From Bacteroides sp. SM23_62_1 (GTDB lineage: Bacteria > Bacteroidota > Bacteroidia > Bacteroidales > SM23-62), in NCBI GenBank assembly GCA_001304505.1, contig LJUQ01000019.1, forward strand, positions 1 through 40,935: a stretch of DNA of 40,935 nt, in the 5' to 3' direction. Positions 17,005-26,192 of the stretch are shown piece after piece. A program made the position numbers and the translations under genes. How positions within the stretch are numbered: the first letter of the stretch is position 1; each line of letters begins with the position of its first letter. Below the pieces are notes generated by a model. It did not search any database. It was not told the origin of the DNA and saw nothing but the letters and a program-made list of their open reading frames with translations.

Positions 17005-18855
17005 CTACACCTGCTCCAGGCGATCATACCATGTCTTCTTCAAAACCACCCCGGTGATCGCAATCAGTGCAATTGTGATTATCAAAGAGGCATGGGCCCT
17101 GATGATGATAAATATTGGAAGTGCAATCAGTGCTGTCTGGCAGATGATTCCCACAAATATGTTGAACATATCCCTGCCGAAGTTCTTGTTTTCGGTGAAA
17201 TCTGGAATTTCAGCAACTATTTTATTATGAATGGGTTTCCAGAATCCCCAGGGTCTTACCGTCAGGTAGAATTTTTTAAGGGTTTCTTCTTCTGTTGGTG
17301 GGGCCATATATGTTCCAGCAATACAGCCGATTACAGAAATCAATAAGAGTGCCGGAAAGAAATAGAGCAATATTATATCCTGTGGGATAGCGGGAAAGAG
17401 GGGAGGGAGAAATTTTGGAAAGATCAGTGCCGCTGCAATACCTGTAGCCATTCCCCAGAAAAATCCATGCCCGTTAAACCGCCACCAGTACCATTTCAGC
17501 ACATTGGCTGCCGTATAACCACCCCACAAGCCGGATACAATCCATTGTAAAACGCTATTGACATTTTTTGAGAAAATACCAAATATGATACTGATAGCAA
17601 CAACAATCAGGCCTGCGGTGTAGTTTATGGTTTTTACCTGTCGGCCTGTTGCGTTGGGTCTGATATATTTCAGGAATATATCATTGATCAGGTATGCCTG
17701 GGCAGCATTCAAGGTTCCGGCAAACGTAGAGTTAAATGCTGCCAGAAGTCCTGCAAGAAGAAGGCCCAGGATACCTATTGGTGCGAACTCATTGATGGCT
17801 GATGGCAGGATTTGTTCAAAATCTATTTTACCGGCAACAATCAGGTCCAGCTGGTTATAAAACAAGATAGCTAGTACTGCAAAACCGGTAATGAGGAAAT
17901 ACCTGATAGGATTAAGGATTACAGAGACGAATCCACTCATCATGGCTGCTTCCTTGGGATTCTTTGTGGCAAGTATTTTCTGCATATCGTAATTTGGTGC
18001 AGGACCGGCAGCACTGATCAGTATGCCCTTGAACAACATCACACCAAAGAAGAGAGAAAACAGTGAATAACCATCAGTTCTGATCTTTTCGTTCACTTCA
18101 GCGATAATTCCCTGCCAGTCGATACCAAGTTTCCAGCCAAAGAAGGGAGAATGCCATCCTTCCGGCACAACAAGGGCATGATCGGTTAGTGCATTCATGG
18201 CAATGATACCAATTACAATGGAGGTAATGGTCATGATAATATACTGAATCAGGTCGGCCCAGACAATACTCATCATACCTCCCAGTATTGCATAAAATAC
18301 AGCAAAGGCAGTGAAGGCGATACCGTATAGATGGGGTACATATTCAGGTTTGATGTTGAGTGGGATATATTCTGAGACAATCTCCCATGGTATGAATATT
18401 TCAATAAATTTTCCAAGTCCGATAAAACCATATGCAAGGAATCCAAGACAACTGATCAGGGCAAAGGCTACAACCACATTATGAGATAATTCAGCACCTC
18501 TCCCAAATCCGAATCTTGTTCCGATCCATTCTGCCCCGGTGGTGACATTGGATCTCCTCAACCATGCGGACAGATATACCATTAAAAATATCTGGTTAAA
18601 AACCGGCCACAGCCATGGAATCCAGATGCTTTTCAGTCCATATACGAACATAAGGGTTACAAGCCACATGGTCCCCGAAATGTCAAACATGCCAGATGCA
18701 TTAGATAATCCCAGCATATACCAGGGAAGCCGGTTACTCCCAAGGAGGTATGAAGACTTATCTTTCTGGGCACGGTTTTTCAGGATTAATCCTATAACAA
18801 TTGTGAATGCAAGATAGGCGGCTATAATAATGAAGTCGATCAGTTTAATTTTCAT
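17005..18855 (-). CDS. Sodium:solute symporter (SSS family)
   Basis: This 616-residue inner-membrane protein has about 14-15 predicted hydrophobic helices. The first is LIDFIIIAAYLAFTIVIGLIL. SSYLLGSNRLPWYMLGLSNASGMFDISG is the typical SSS substrate/sodium-site segment of helices 1-2 and the following loop. AGLLAAFNSTFAGTLNAAQAYLINDIF is the conserved helix 9-type sodium-site region with Ser/Thr. Family members couple Na+ entry to uptake of sugars, sialic acid or amino acids, and the solute cannot be read from sequence. The gene lies upstream of the GH130 gene on the same strand, suggesting an oligosaccharide or monosaccharide cargo. The long C-terminal part (about 520-616) has extra helices. 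Confidence 0.9.
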   Translation of the reverse strand: MKIKLIDFIIIAAYLAFTIVIGLILKNRAQKDKSSYLLGSNRLPWYMLGLSNASGMFDISGTMWLVTLMFVYGLKSIWIPWLWPVFNQIFLMVYLSAWLRRSNVTTGAEWIGTRFGFGRGAELSHNVVVAFALISCLGFLAYGFIGLGKFIEIFIPWEIVSEYIPLNIKPEYVPHLYGIAFTAFAVFYAILGGMMSIVWADLIQYIIMTITSIVIGIIAMNALTDHALVVPEGWHSPFFGWKLGIDWQGIIAEVNEKIRTDGYSLFSLFFGVMLFKGILISAAGPAPNYDMQKILATKNPKEAAMMSGFVSVILNPIRYFLITGFAVLAILFYNQLDLIVAGKIDFEQILPSAINEFAPIGILGLLLAGLLAAFNSTFAGTLNAAQAYLINDIFLKYIRPNATGRQVKTINYTAGLIVVAISIIFGIFSKNVNSVLQWIVSGLWGGYTAANVLKWYWWRFNGHGFFWGMATGIAAALIFPKFLPPLFPAIPQDIILLYFFPALLLISVIGCIAGTYMAPPTEEETLKKFYLTVRPWGFWKPIHNKIVAEIPDFTENKNFGRDMFNIFVGIICQTALIALPIFIIIRAHASLIITIALIAITGVVLKKTWYDRLEQV

Positions 18856-19046
18856 ATGAAATTTGGAAAAAGGGTTTTATAATGTTTAAAAGTAATAATT
18901 AACTCATGTTGATGTATGCCCTTTGGAAGGAAAAATAAAATTTATGATAAAATTTTTCTCCGGGTATGTTCTACTGTAACCTGTGAGTTAGTAAATGGTA
19001 TAAAGGGAATCTTGTTTCTTACCCCATCTGTCCGTCATTCGGACAC

Positions 19047-19214
19047 GGGGGTGTGTCATAACTTCAGTTTAATGCTTCACGCAAAACTCATCCGCCTGTC
19101 CCAGGAAAGGCAGGCAAAGTTGTCACAAAGCTTTGATTAGCAGTCATATAATTTCTGCGAACCTGACATGTTTTCTTTGCGTTCTTTGCATGAAAAACTA
19201 GTTGTTACACGGAG
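19047..19214. repeat. Diverged third copy of the 153-bp inverted-repeat element
   Basis: The block starts GGGGGTGTGTCATAACTTCA and continues with TTAATGCTTCACGCAAA. It ends with TTTTCTTTGCGTTCTTTGC and GTTGTTACACGG. It matches the outline of the elements at 31065-31217 and 39863-40015 but is more degraded. It is longer because a GCCTGTCCCAGGAAAGGCAGG-like hairpin (about 19093-19115) sits in its left arm. The 398-bp spacer (18856-19253) contains nothing else recognisable. Confidence 0.65.
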
Positions 19215-19253
19215 GGAGTAATTATGGATTGAATGAATGGCTTATTTTTCGAC

Positions 19254-22200
19254 TCAGGATTGTTGCCGCATCTTAAGGCCGGTAATATAATCATTGATTT
19301 CCCTGAAGACATCCAGGAGTAACAGGACATACAGGATAAAAGAAAAAATCCATATGACCATCAGGTTAAACCATTTGGTATCATACAACTGGTTATTAAA
19401 TTTTTTAAAGGGAGCGTAAAACTGAGCCCGGCCGATATTTGATTCAGGGATCATAAAGATGGGATCTTTTTTCTGGATAAGCCGGTTATTAATCATTATG
19501 ATCTTGTTAATTTCATTACGGTTCGTAAGAATGTCAGCTAGTTGTTCATTATGATTATCCTGCTTAAGCATGAATATGGATTCTTCTCCTATGGAATCTG
19601 CCAGACGCTGATAAATACTATCCCTTTTCTGGGTTGCCTCCCGGGCTTTCTCCTGGAAAGAAAACCTCAGATAAGTAAGATAATCCATTGTTTCTTCTGC
19701 AATTTCTTCATCGAAATAATTGATAGTCAGGTTATCTATGTATTCAAAAGGGAACAGATCGGGATTGGTACCCTGATTCTCAATTTCTTGATGAAGAATC
19801 TGAAGGTCATTCTTAAGTTTTTGCTGGTTTCCTGGATTATTGATATTTCTCTGACATTCTTCAGCAAGTATTAATAACCTGGGGATCAGGAAAGATGTTC
19901 TATATGTGGACTCGCTTATGACCTGGTCGGGTTCATAAAAATTCCTTTCAAAGAAGTTATTTTTGAATAATTCCACAGCCATGGCTTCATATGCCCATCG
20001 TGAGGTCATGATATCGCCTATGACCGGAACGTAGATCTTTGATGTGAGACTTTTATGAAGATCATCAAACTTTACAGGCACGCCACTGAGAAGAAGTTGG
20101 GGTATCAGGATGAGTGGTATCAGGATGTAGATTGAAACAACGGAATTCAAACCGGCTGAAATATTTAAGCCAACCATATTCCCGAAGCAGGCAGCGCTAA
20201 AAAGGATTAACCAGAAAATTAAGGTCATACCTTTTATTTCAAGGATAGCATTTCCAATGATAACAAATAAGAATGTCTGAATGGCCGACAGCCCGAAGAG
20301 GTACAGGATTTTTGAATTTAAGTAACTGAATCGGCTGAGGTTAAGAAAACTCTCCCGTTTCAATATCTTTTTATCCTTGATAATTTCCTCTGCACTTAGG
20401 ACCAATCCAAGGAAAAGTGCTACGATAACAGACATAAAAAGATATGTGGGTATATTTTTATTTGCACTGAAAATGTATTCATTGGCCTCCATGTATTTGA
20501 TGAAAAAGGAGAGGATAAATGCAAGACTGGGGGCTTCCAGCAAAAAGATCAGGATATATTGCTTGTTCGTAATTTTTGAAAGCAGGTTTCGGATAAAGAA
20601 TATAAAGAATTGTTTATCAATATCCGGTATTTTGAACTGGTTGCGTGGCAAGATTTTTTTTGAGTTTAGTTTTTCCAGATCCGGTTCAATTTTTTGTTTA
20701 TATTGAGTATACCATTCTTCAGGCATTATTTTTCGTTCCAGGGTAAACCTGCCCTGTTCATCAACTTTTCTTGTCTCAATAATTTGCAGGATCTGGTCGG
20801 GATTGACATACCCGCAACTGGAGCATTCAGCCTCACTTGCATCGGCATAACTGCTGAGTTTTTTAAAGTAAACGATCGCATCCACCGGGTTACCGGTATA
20901 AATTGGGTAACCTCCTTTGTCAAGGACCCATAATTTATCCAGCATTTTAAAAACATTGGAAGAGGGTTGATGAATGTTTGCAATCACGAGCTTTCCCTTT
21001 ATCGTTTGTTCCTTTAACAAACGCATAACATTTTCTGCATCGTTTGATGAAAGTCCTGATGTTGGTTCATCAATAAACAGAACGATAGGCTCCCGCATCA
21101 GCTCCAGTCCAATATTGAGCCTTTTTCTCTGACCTCCGCTGACATACTTATCCAGTGGATTACCTACTTTCAGGTCCCTGACATCTAACAGATCTAAATC
21201 TGTCAGCGTTTTTTGAACTACCTGCTGTAACTGCACTTCAGAGAAATCCCCAAAACAGAGTCGGGCATTATAATAAAGATTCTGGAAAACAGTTAATTCC
21301 TCAAACAGAAGATCATCCTGAGGGACAAAGCCTATAACATTTTTTAATTTAAACCGATCTTTATGAATATCATAATCATTTAACGTCACACTACCCTGGT
21401 TGGGGGTCAGCTGACCGCTGAGGAGGTTTAAAAGAGTGGATTTACCTACGCCGCTTCCTCCCATGATTCCGATTAACTGCCCTGATTCAACAGAAAAGGA
21501 AAAGTCATGGATCCCGTTGGTGCTGTTCCTGAATCTGAATTCAATATTCTCAGCATTCATGATAAGCTTGATTTCAGATTCAGGCTTAAAAAACATGCTT
21601 GCTATATCACTGTAATAAACCGGACTGATTTTTTCATTGCGGAGACTTGATCCACTGTCAAGTATATAAAACTTATCAGGATTTACCGGATGACTATCCA
21701 GCAGAAGTTGGTCATTTCCTGAATATTTAAATATGAAAATATTAATGCTGTTGAAGTGCAGTACAATGATTTCCCCCTCCAGTTCATCCCGGATAATTTT
21801 TTTCTCCTGAATTACAGGTTTTGGTCTGTTCTGATCAATCCAATCACCTTCCAGTTCCTCAATGGAGGACGTTTCTGTGGGACCAATAGTAAGAATATAA
21901 TCAGGATCTATTTCATTTTCCCTGCCATGCTCGATAAATATCATGGCATTATTCATTTCGGTATTGCTGATGCTGAATGTTTCAGCTACAAGTCTGATAA
22001 AATTACTTTCAAATTCTGAGATTTTGTTGTCTACATGCACATACTCAATCAACCGAAGCAAAACAATGATCCTTTCATTCCTGTGTAATTCCTTTCTGAT
22101 CTGACTGCACACTTTTGCGAGGTACTGGGAGGCATATATGGATGTTGCCGGTAGTTCTCCACTTTCCTGGAATTCCTTATCCCTGTTATAAAAATCAAGG

Positions 22201-22364
22201 TAATCCTCAAACAGTTTCAGGTATTCATCCGCTACATCATCCTTTAAATGTTGAAGTAAATATGCTTTTACAATACTCCTGCCATACTCAGTTATCCCTT
22301 CTTCACTGAGGGTGGTAACTAAAGCAAACAGGTGCATCAATGCATTCAGAATAGATTCACTCAT
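19254..22364 (-). CDS. ABCG-like ABC transporter, fused ATPase and membrane domains with N-terminal helical domain
   Basis: This is a 1036-residue protein. Residues 1-150 are helical and acidic, resembling a TerB-like domain (the DNKISEFESNFIRLVAETF segment). A poorly recognised linker follows. The ATPase domain (about 270-500) has Walker A GGSGVGKST (302-310), Q-loop VPQDD, signature VSGGQRKR (408-415) and Walker B IVLFIDEPTSG (427-437). Two clusters of hydrophobic helices (about 590-800, and one near 1005-1025) form the membrane part, separated by a roughly 200-residue hydrophilic helical segment. The ATPase-first order and the LxxxQRKRLNIGLELM style resemble eukaryotic White/ABCG half-transporters and their bacterial kin. 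The substrate is unknown. A small lipoprotein gene lies just upstream on the same strand and may be a partner. Confidence 0.88.
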   Translation of the reverse strand: MSESILNALMHLFALVTTLSEEGITEYGRSIVKAYLLQHLKDDVADEYLKLFEDYLDFYNRDKEFQESGELPATSIYASQYLAKVCSQIRKELHRNERIIVLLRLIEYVHVDNKISEFESNFIRLVAETFSISNTEMNNAMIFIEHGRENEIDPDYILTIGPTETSSIEELEGDWIDQNRPKPVIQEKKIIRDELEGEIIVLHFNSINIFIFKYSGNDQLLLDSHPVNPDKFYILDSGSSLRNEKISPVYYSDIASMFFKPESEIKLIMNAENIEFRFRNSTNGIHDFSFSVESGQLIGIMGGSGVGKSTLLNLLSGQLTPNQGSVTLNDYDIHKDRFKLKNVIGFVPQDDLLFEELTVFQNLYYNARLCFGDFSEVQLQQVVQKTLTDLDLLDVRDLKVGNPLDKYVSGGQRKRLNIGLELMREPIVLFIDEPTSGLSSNDAENVMRLLKEQTIKGKLVIANIHQPSSNVFKMLDKLWVLDKGGYPIYTGNPVDAIVYFKKLSSYADASEAECSSCGYVNPDQILQIIETRKVDEQGRFTLERKIMPEEWYTQYKQKIEPDLEKLNSKKILPRNQFKIPDIDKQFFIFFIRNLLSKITNKQYILIFLLEAPSLAFILSFFIKYMEANEYIFSANKNIPTYLFMSVIVALFLGLVLSAEEIIKDKKILKRESFLNLSRFSYLNSKILYLFGLSAIQTFLFVIIGNAILEIKGMTLIFWLILFSAACFGNMVGLNISAGLNSVVSIYILIPLILIPQLLLSGVPVKFDDLHKSLTSKIYVPVIGDIMTSRWAYEAMAVELFKNNFFERNFYEPDQVISESTYRTSFLIPRLLILAEECQRNINNPGNQQKLKNDLQILHQEIENQGTNPDLFPFEYIDNLTINYFDEEIAEETMDYLTYLRFSFQEKAREATQKRDSIYQRLADSIGEESIFMLKQDNHNEQLADILTNRNEINKIIMINNRLIQKKDPIFMIPESNIGRAQFYAPFKKFNNQLYDTKWFNLMVIWIFSFILYVLLLLDVFREINDYITGLKMRQQS

Positions 22365-22543
22365 GAAAGATCAGAATATTTCAGTATAAAATTAGTGAAT
22401 TTGACTGAATAGGAAAGAATATCGTCAGTAAGGGTATGATTAAATAATTTTTTAAGTATTGCTAATGCCGGATTTATTCCGGACTTTGAATACTATTTAT
22501 TCAATTACCCTGACAGTGATTTTCCCGGGTGGGTGGAATTCTG

Positions 22544-23386
22544 CTAAACAATGCTTTTTCTGATGTTTTCAGTAGCTGTGATAAGCCTGTCAAGCTCCTC
22601 CGGATTCATTGGAGATGCGGAGGCATCATACAGTGCCTTAATATCCAAGAGCCCGGAATATATATCAGTGATCATCGGATCATCCTTAACTTCCTCCAGG
22701 AGATTTAGAAGTTCAGAAAGACTTGAACTCTGATCAGAGATTATCTCAACTATCTTCTGATTATCAGTACTGATAATACTGATCTGTGTACTGATAAACA
22801 GGGCTTCGATCCAGCTTCCGGTCATAACCAGGAGGGACAGGTTATCCTGTTCATTCGCCTGCAGATATTCATAAGTTTCGTAAAATGAGTCGGAGATGAT
22901 GATAATCAGAGAGTCCACATTGTCAAGATTACGTTCAACTCTGTCCACCAGTATTTGATTGAATGCCGTGGAGATCTGAAGTTCATCAATCAGTTTAGCT
23001 GATGCCTCAAGGTATTGCATGGTTTCCTGGGTCTGGTTATAGGTAGCAGCATAACTCAGGTCAGCACCGTAAATACCAAGGTTTAATGCTTTGCTTTTCA
23101 GACTGATGTATTTACCTGCATTTTCAGTCCTGTTACAGATATCAAGAATATATCCGGCACCAGCCTCAATTAATAATTTTGTCACTTCAAAAGAGGTTGG
23201 CAGGGGATATTCAAGTACTTCCCTGACTAATTCATCCTTTTCATCTTCCGGTTCGTCAAGGGTAATTCCTTCGTCCTGTGTTTGAACATCCTTTGGTGAT
23301 TTACCAGTACATCCTGCAAAGCCTGATAAAATTGCCAGGATAATTGCTATAATAACAAGTTGAGATTTTAAATTTGAAGCTTTCAT
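22544..23386 (-). CDS. Hypothetical lipoprotein, helical, upstream of the ABC transporter
   Basis: The start is the ATG at 23386 (MKASNLKSQL), which gives a clean lipoprotein signal LVIIAIILAILSGFAGC and a 280-residue product; an in-frame TTG at 23467 would add a second hydrophobic stretch and is unlikely. After an acidic linker (DEGITLDEPEDEKDEL) the protein is almost wholly helical, with ELLNLLEEVKDDPMI-type heptads. I do not recognise the family. GAGYILDICNRTENAGKYIS, with a YGADLSYAATYNQTQ stretch, resembles a Bacteroidota-specific lipoprotein group. The ABC transporter gene follows 179 bp downstream on the same strand, so a shared role at the cell envelope is plausible. Confidence 0.72.
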   Translation of the reverse strand: MKASNLKSQLVIIAIILAILSGFAGCTGKSPKDVQTQDEGITLDEPEDEKDELVREVLEYPLPTSFEVTKLLIEAGAGYILDICNRTENAGKYISLKSKALNLGIYGADLSYAATYNQTQETMQYLEASAKLIDELQISTAFNQILVDRVERNLDNVDSLIIIISDSFYETYEYLQANEQDNLSLLVMTGSWIEALFISTQISIISTDNQKIVEIISDQSSSLSELLNLLEEVKDDPMITDIYSGLLDIKALYDASASPMNPEELDRLITATENIRKSIV

Positions 23387-23427
23387 TCTGCCGGATTTAA
23401 GTATGATTATTAGGATTAAATTGCCTC

Positions 23428-23435
23428 CAAAAATA
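23428..23435 (-). promoter_or_regulatory. Possible Bacteroidota -7 box for the lipoprotein/ABC transporter genes
   Basis: Read on the minus strand, TATTTTTG fits the TAnnTTTG consensus and lies 41 bases before the ATG at 23386. No good -33 TTTG box was found, so this is tentative. Confidence 0.35.
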
Positions 23436-23702
23436 AAAAAAAATCCAATTAATTTGTCTGTTACCAATTTTTTTATTCAGTATTGAACCATCAGTATTTA
23501 ATTTAAAAACATTGATATTGCAAGATTTAAAGTAACTCAATTATTCATTTTATCATCTTTTGATTTATCCATCAATTGTTTAACCTGGTTTGCCGTTTAA
23601 AGGTTTAATTGCCGGGTTATTTCAGTGAAACATTGTATTTATGATTGTTTATACAATTAATATATTTTATCCTGAACTTCATTAATTAAGAATTCAAATT
23701 AT

Positions 23703-23710
23703 TACTTTTG
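23703..23710 (+). promoter_or_regulatory. Probable -7 box of galM
   Basis: TACTTTTG fits TAnnTTTG and lies 30 bases before the galM ATG. The same decamer ATTACTTTTG lies upstream of galactokinase on the minus strand (39641-39650). The -33 element is not clear. The 354-bp spacer (23387-23740) is divergent and AT-rich. Confidence 0.45.
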
Positions 23711-23740
23711 TTTATAAGCGTTGTATAAATTCATTATCGA

Positions 23741-24775
23741 ATGAAAGTCGACACCAAAGTATTCGGAAGTCTTTCGGATAAAGAAGAAGCCCACCTGTTC
23801 ACCTTTCAGAATTCAAATGGTATAACAATTAAAGTTACCAACTACGGGGGAACTGTCATTTCGATCCTTGTGCCGGACCGGGATGGAAATGTTGATGATG
23901 TTGTGCTTGGATTTGATAATATTGATGGATATCTTGGGAAACATCCCTATATCGGCTCTTTGATCGGCAGGTATGCAAACAGGATCTCAAACGGAAAATT
24001 TATTCTCAATGAAAAGGAATACTCATTGTATCAGAATGATGGCAAAAATCATCTTCATGGTGGATTAAAAGGTTATGATAAGATCCTGTGGAATTATAAT
24101 GAATATGCAGACATTAATAGAGCCGGGATTATGCTGAGTTACCTGAGTTTCGATATGGAGGAAGGTTATCCGGGGAACCTGAAAGTAGATGTAAACATTT
24201 CGTTGGGTGAAAATAATGAATTGACCTTCGAATATGTTGCTTCGACCGATGCAGATACTTACCTTAACCTGACCCATCATGGTTATTTCAACCTGAATGG
24301 TGCGAAGGATCTGATATATGACCATGAACTATTGATCAATGCATCGCATTATATTGAAACGGATAAACACCTGATTCCAAATGGAAAATTGATTAAGCTG
24401 AATGGGGGACCCCTTGACTTCAATATAGAAAAGCCTATTGGCGCTGACATAAGCAAACTTGCGAATGGTTATGATCATTGTTTTGTACTCAATAAGAGAG
24501 ATGTTCATCCTGAATTTGCAGCAAGGGTCAGACATATGGGATCGGGACGAATGATGGAAGTTTATACTACTGAACCGGCAATACAATTCTATAGTTCAAA
24601 TTTCCTGAAAGGGATTAAAGGGAAAGGCAATATTAAATACAGAAAACATCTTGCATTATGTCTTGAAGCACAACATTATCCCGACTCTCCCAATCATCCC
24701 CACTTTCCTTCCACCCTGTTGAAGCAGGGAGAGGTATATAAACAGACCACTATTTATAAATTCCTGACGGAGTAG
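23741..24775 (+). CDS. galM: Aldose 1-epimerase (galactose mutarotase)
   Basis: This 344-residue protein lacks a signal peptide and is probably cytoplasmic. It has the mutarotase beta-supersandwich motifs: IGRYANRI with Asn80/Arg81, NHLHGG with His106, NLTHHGYFNLNG with His180, and CLEAQHYPDSPNHP with Glu303. His106, His180 and Glu303 correspond to the catalytic His/His/Glu of characterised GalM. It interconverts alpha and beta anomers of galactose or glucose, feeding galactokinase. In this window galK lies about 14 kb away on the other strand, and a common -7 decamer precedes both. The start is the ATG at 23741, which gives a full-length N-terminus. The gene is divergent from the ABC transporter locus. 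Confidence 0.93.
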   Translation: MKVDTKVFGSLSDKEEAHLFTFQNSNGITIKVTNYGGTVISILVPDRDGNVDDVVLGFDNIDGYLGKHPYIGSLIGRYANRISNGKFILNEKEYSLYQNDGKNHLHGGLKGYDKILWNYNEYADINRAGIMLSYLSFDMEEGYPGNLKVDVNISLGENNELTFEYVASTDADTYLNLTHHGYFNLNGAKDLIYDHELLINASHYIETDKHLIPNGKLIKLNGGPLDFNIEKPIGADISKLANGYDHCFVLNKRDVHPEFAARVRHMGSGRMMEVYTTEPAIQFYSSNFLKGIKGKGNIKYRKHLALCLEAQHYPDSPNHPHFPSTLLKQGEVYKQTTIYKFLTE

Positions 24776-25003
24776 TGGTATTCCACGATTAATTTATTAG
24801 TTGTTCCTGTCATAACTATTGTTAGTTAAATGTTTTTCAGTAATTAATTCAGTAGTGCCTCAGTAGTTATTCAATTGTCATTAAGTTGTCATTTGCTCGC
24901 TTCGCGGGCGTCATTCAATAGTTAATTCAATTGTTAATTCAGTTGTACTTCCTAATTCATTGTTAAATTGTTAAACTGTTAACCATTCAGCCATTTAACA
25001 ATT

Positions 25004-25033
25004 CAATCCCGACACACTTTGCTATCGGGATTG
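25004..25033. terminator. Perfect 9-bp hairpin in the galM-asparaginase spacer
   Basis: CAATCCCGA (25004-25012) pairs with TCGGGATTG (25025-25033) around a 12-base loop, followed by TTTGG. It lies 229 bases past the galM stop, so a role in ending galM transcripts is possible but weak; it may simply be a dispersed repeat. Confidence 0.35.
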
Positions 25034-25133
25034 TTTGGCTATAACAATTTATTTCACCTTTATTTTGTAAAATATTAGCTCACCAGTAGTTAAACCATTT
25101 AACGATACCTGTGTGATCCATTTGTTATCTTCT

Positions 25134-25141
25134 TATCTTTG
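25134..25141 (+). promoter_or_regulatory. Possible -7 box of the Ntn hydrolase gene
   Basis: TATCTTTG fits TAnnTTTG, 51 bases before the ATG at 25193. The identical octamer precedes the S9 peptidase (40097-40104). No convincing -33 box is present. Confidence 0.35.
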
Positions 25142-25192
25142 GTATAATCTAATTTTTAGTTTCTTAAACATACCTTCAATAACAATATAACG

Positions 25193-26158
25193 ATGTACAC
25201 CCGGCGAACTTTTCTTCAAACATCCATTGCAGCCTCACTGGGCGTTGCTGTATCTGAAAAGGTACTGGCTTACCCAGCACCTTTAAAACAGCCAAAATAT
25301 CCGGTCGTTGTATCAACCTGGTCTCATGGATTGAAAGCCAATAAGGCAGCATGGGAAATTCTTGGTTCCAGCGGATATGCTCTTGATGCTGTTGAATCCG
25401 GTGTAAGGATTACAGAAGCTGACCCTGCAATTAATTCTGTCGGGTATGGTGGATTGCCTGACGGCAGTGGAGAGGTTACCCTTGATGCATGTATCATGGA
25501 TGAAAAAGGCAATGCCGGATCGGTTGTGTGCCTGCGATATATCATGCATCCTGTATCTGTTGCCAGGAAAATTATGGAGAAAACTCCCCATGTTATCCTT
25601 GCCGACAGGGGGGCACTGCAGTTTGCTATATCCCAGGGATTTAAGGAAGAGGATCTGCTGACACCTGAATCCCGCAAGGCATATGAAACATGGAAGATTT
25701 CGGGAGGAAATAGCCCTGCTGACCGATTAAATCACGATACAATCGGAATGCTGGCAATGGATACAGCAGGCAATCTTGCCGGAGCGTGCACCACTAGTGG
25801 CCTGGCATTTAAGCTACCCGGCAGGGTGGGGGATTCACCCATTATTGGGGCGGGCCTGTACGTCGATAATGAAGTTGGGGCAGCCACCGCAACAGGCCTG
25901 GGAGAGCTGATCCTGAAAATCTCAGGCTCATTTCTCATTGTTGAACTGATGAGAAACGGCTGGTCGCCCGGTAATGCATGCCGTGAAGCTGTATTGCGTA
26001 TAAATAAAAAATTTCCATTTGAGAAATCTGCACAGGTAGGTTTTATCGCTGTTACCAGAAATGGAGAAACAGGTGGTTATTCCCTGAAAAAAGGATTTGA
26101 CTATGCAGTATGCAGGGATGGTATAAATGAACTTGTGAATGCGGATTATTTAATATAG
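25193..26158 (+). CDS. N4-(beta-N-acetylglucosaminyl)-L-asparaginase-type Ntn hydrolase
   Basis: This 321-residue precursor starts with a twin-arginine leader (TRRTFLQT, then a hydrophobic run to VLAYP), so it is exported folded. The autocatalytic site is LNHDTIGMLAMD, which would make Thr183 the new N-terminal nucleophile after cleavage between Asp182 and Thr183. GRVGDSPIIGAGLYVDNEVG and ATGLGELI are the substrate-binding segments of glycosylasparaginases. Family role: hydrolysis of the GlcNAc-Asn bond of N-glycopeptides, or isoaspartyl/asparaginase activity. It lies 34 bp upstream of the 935-residue barrel protein on the same strand and is probably co-transcribed with it, hinting that both act on a glycoconjugate. 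Plain asparaginase is the alternative. Confidence 0.88.
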   Translation: MYTRRTFLQTSIAASLGVAVSEKVLAYPAPLKQPKYPVVVSTWSHGLKANKAAWEILGSSGYALDAVESGVRITEADPAINSVGYGGLPDGSGEVTLDACIMDEKGNAGSVVCLRYIMHPVSVARKIMEKTPHVILADRGALQFAISQGFKEEDLLTPESRKAYETWKISGGNSPADRLNHDTIGMLAMDTAGNLAGACTTSGLAFKLPGRVGDSPIIGAGLYVDNEVGAATATGLGELILKISGSFLIVELMRNGWSPGNACREAVLRINKKFPFEKSAQVGFIAVTRNGETGGYSLKKGFDYAVCRDGINELVNADYLI

Positions 26159-26192
26159 ATTTAGTTGATTCTTTATTCCCGGGAAAGGAGAT

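Larger units (their letters stand above)
24776..25192. repeat. Family G repeat tract with a hairpin
   Basis: Words such as AGTTAATTCAATTGTTAATT and CATTGTTAAATTGTTAAACTG recur over 24826-25003, as at 16622-16745. A small GCTCGC-ttcg-CGGGC hairpin occurs near 24897-24909. The tract ends with a perfect 9-bp hairpin, described separately. No gene is present in the 417 bases. Confidence 0.55.

Noticed and set aside
18916-19140. Short plus-strand frame covering part of the diverged 153-bp copy
   Set aside because: It lies over repeat DNA and is not conserved in copies A or B.
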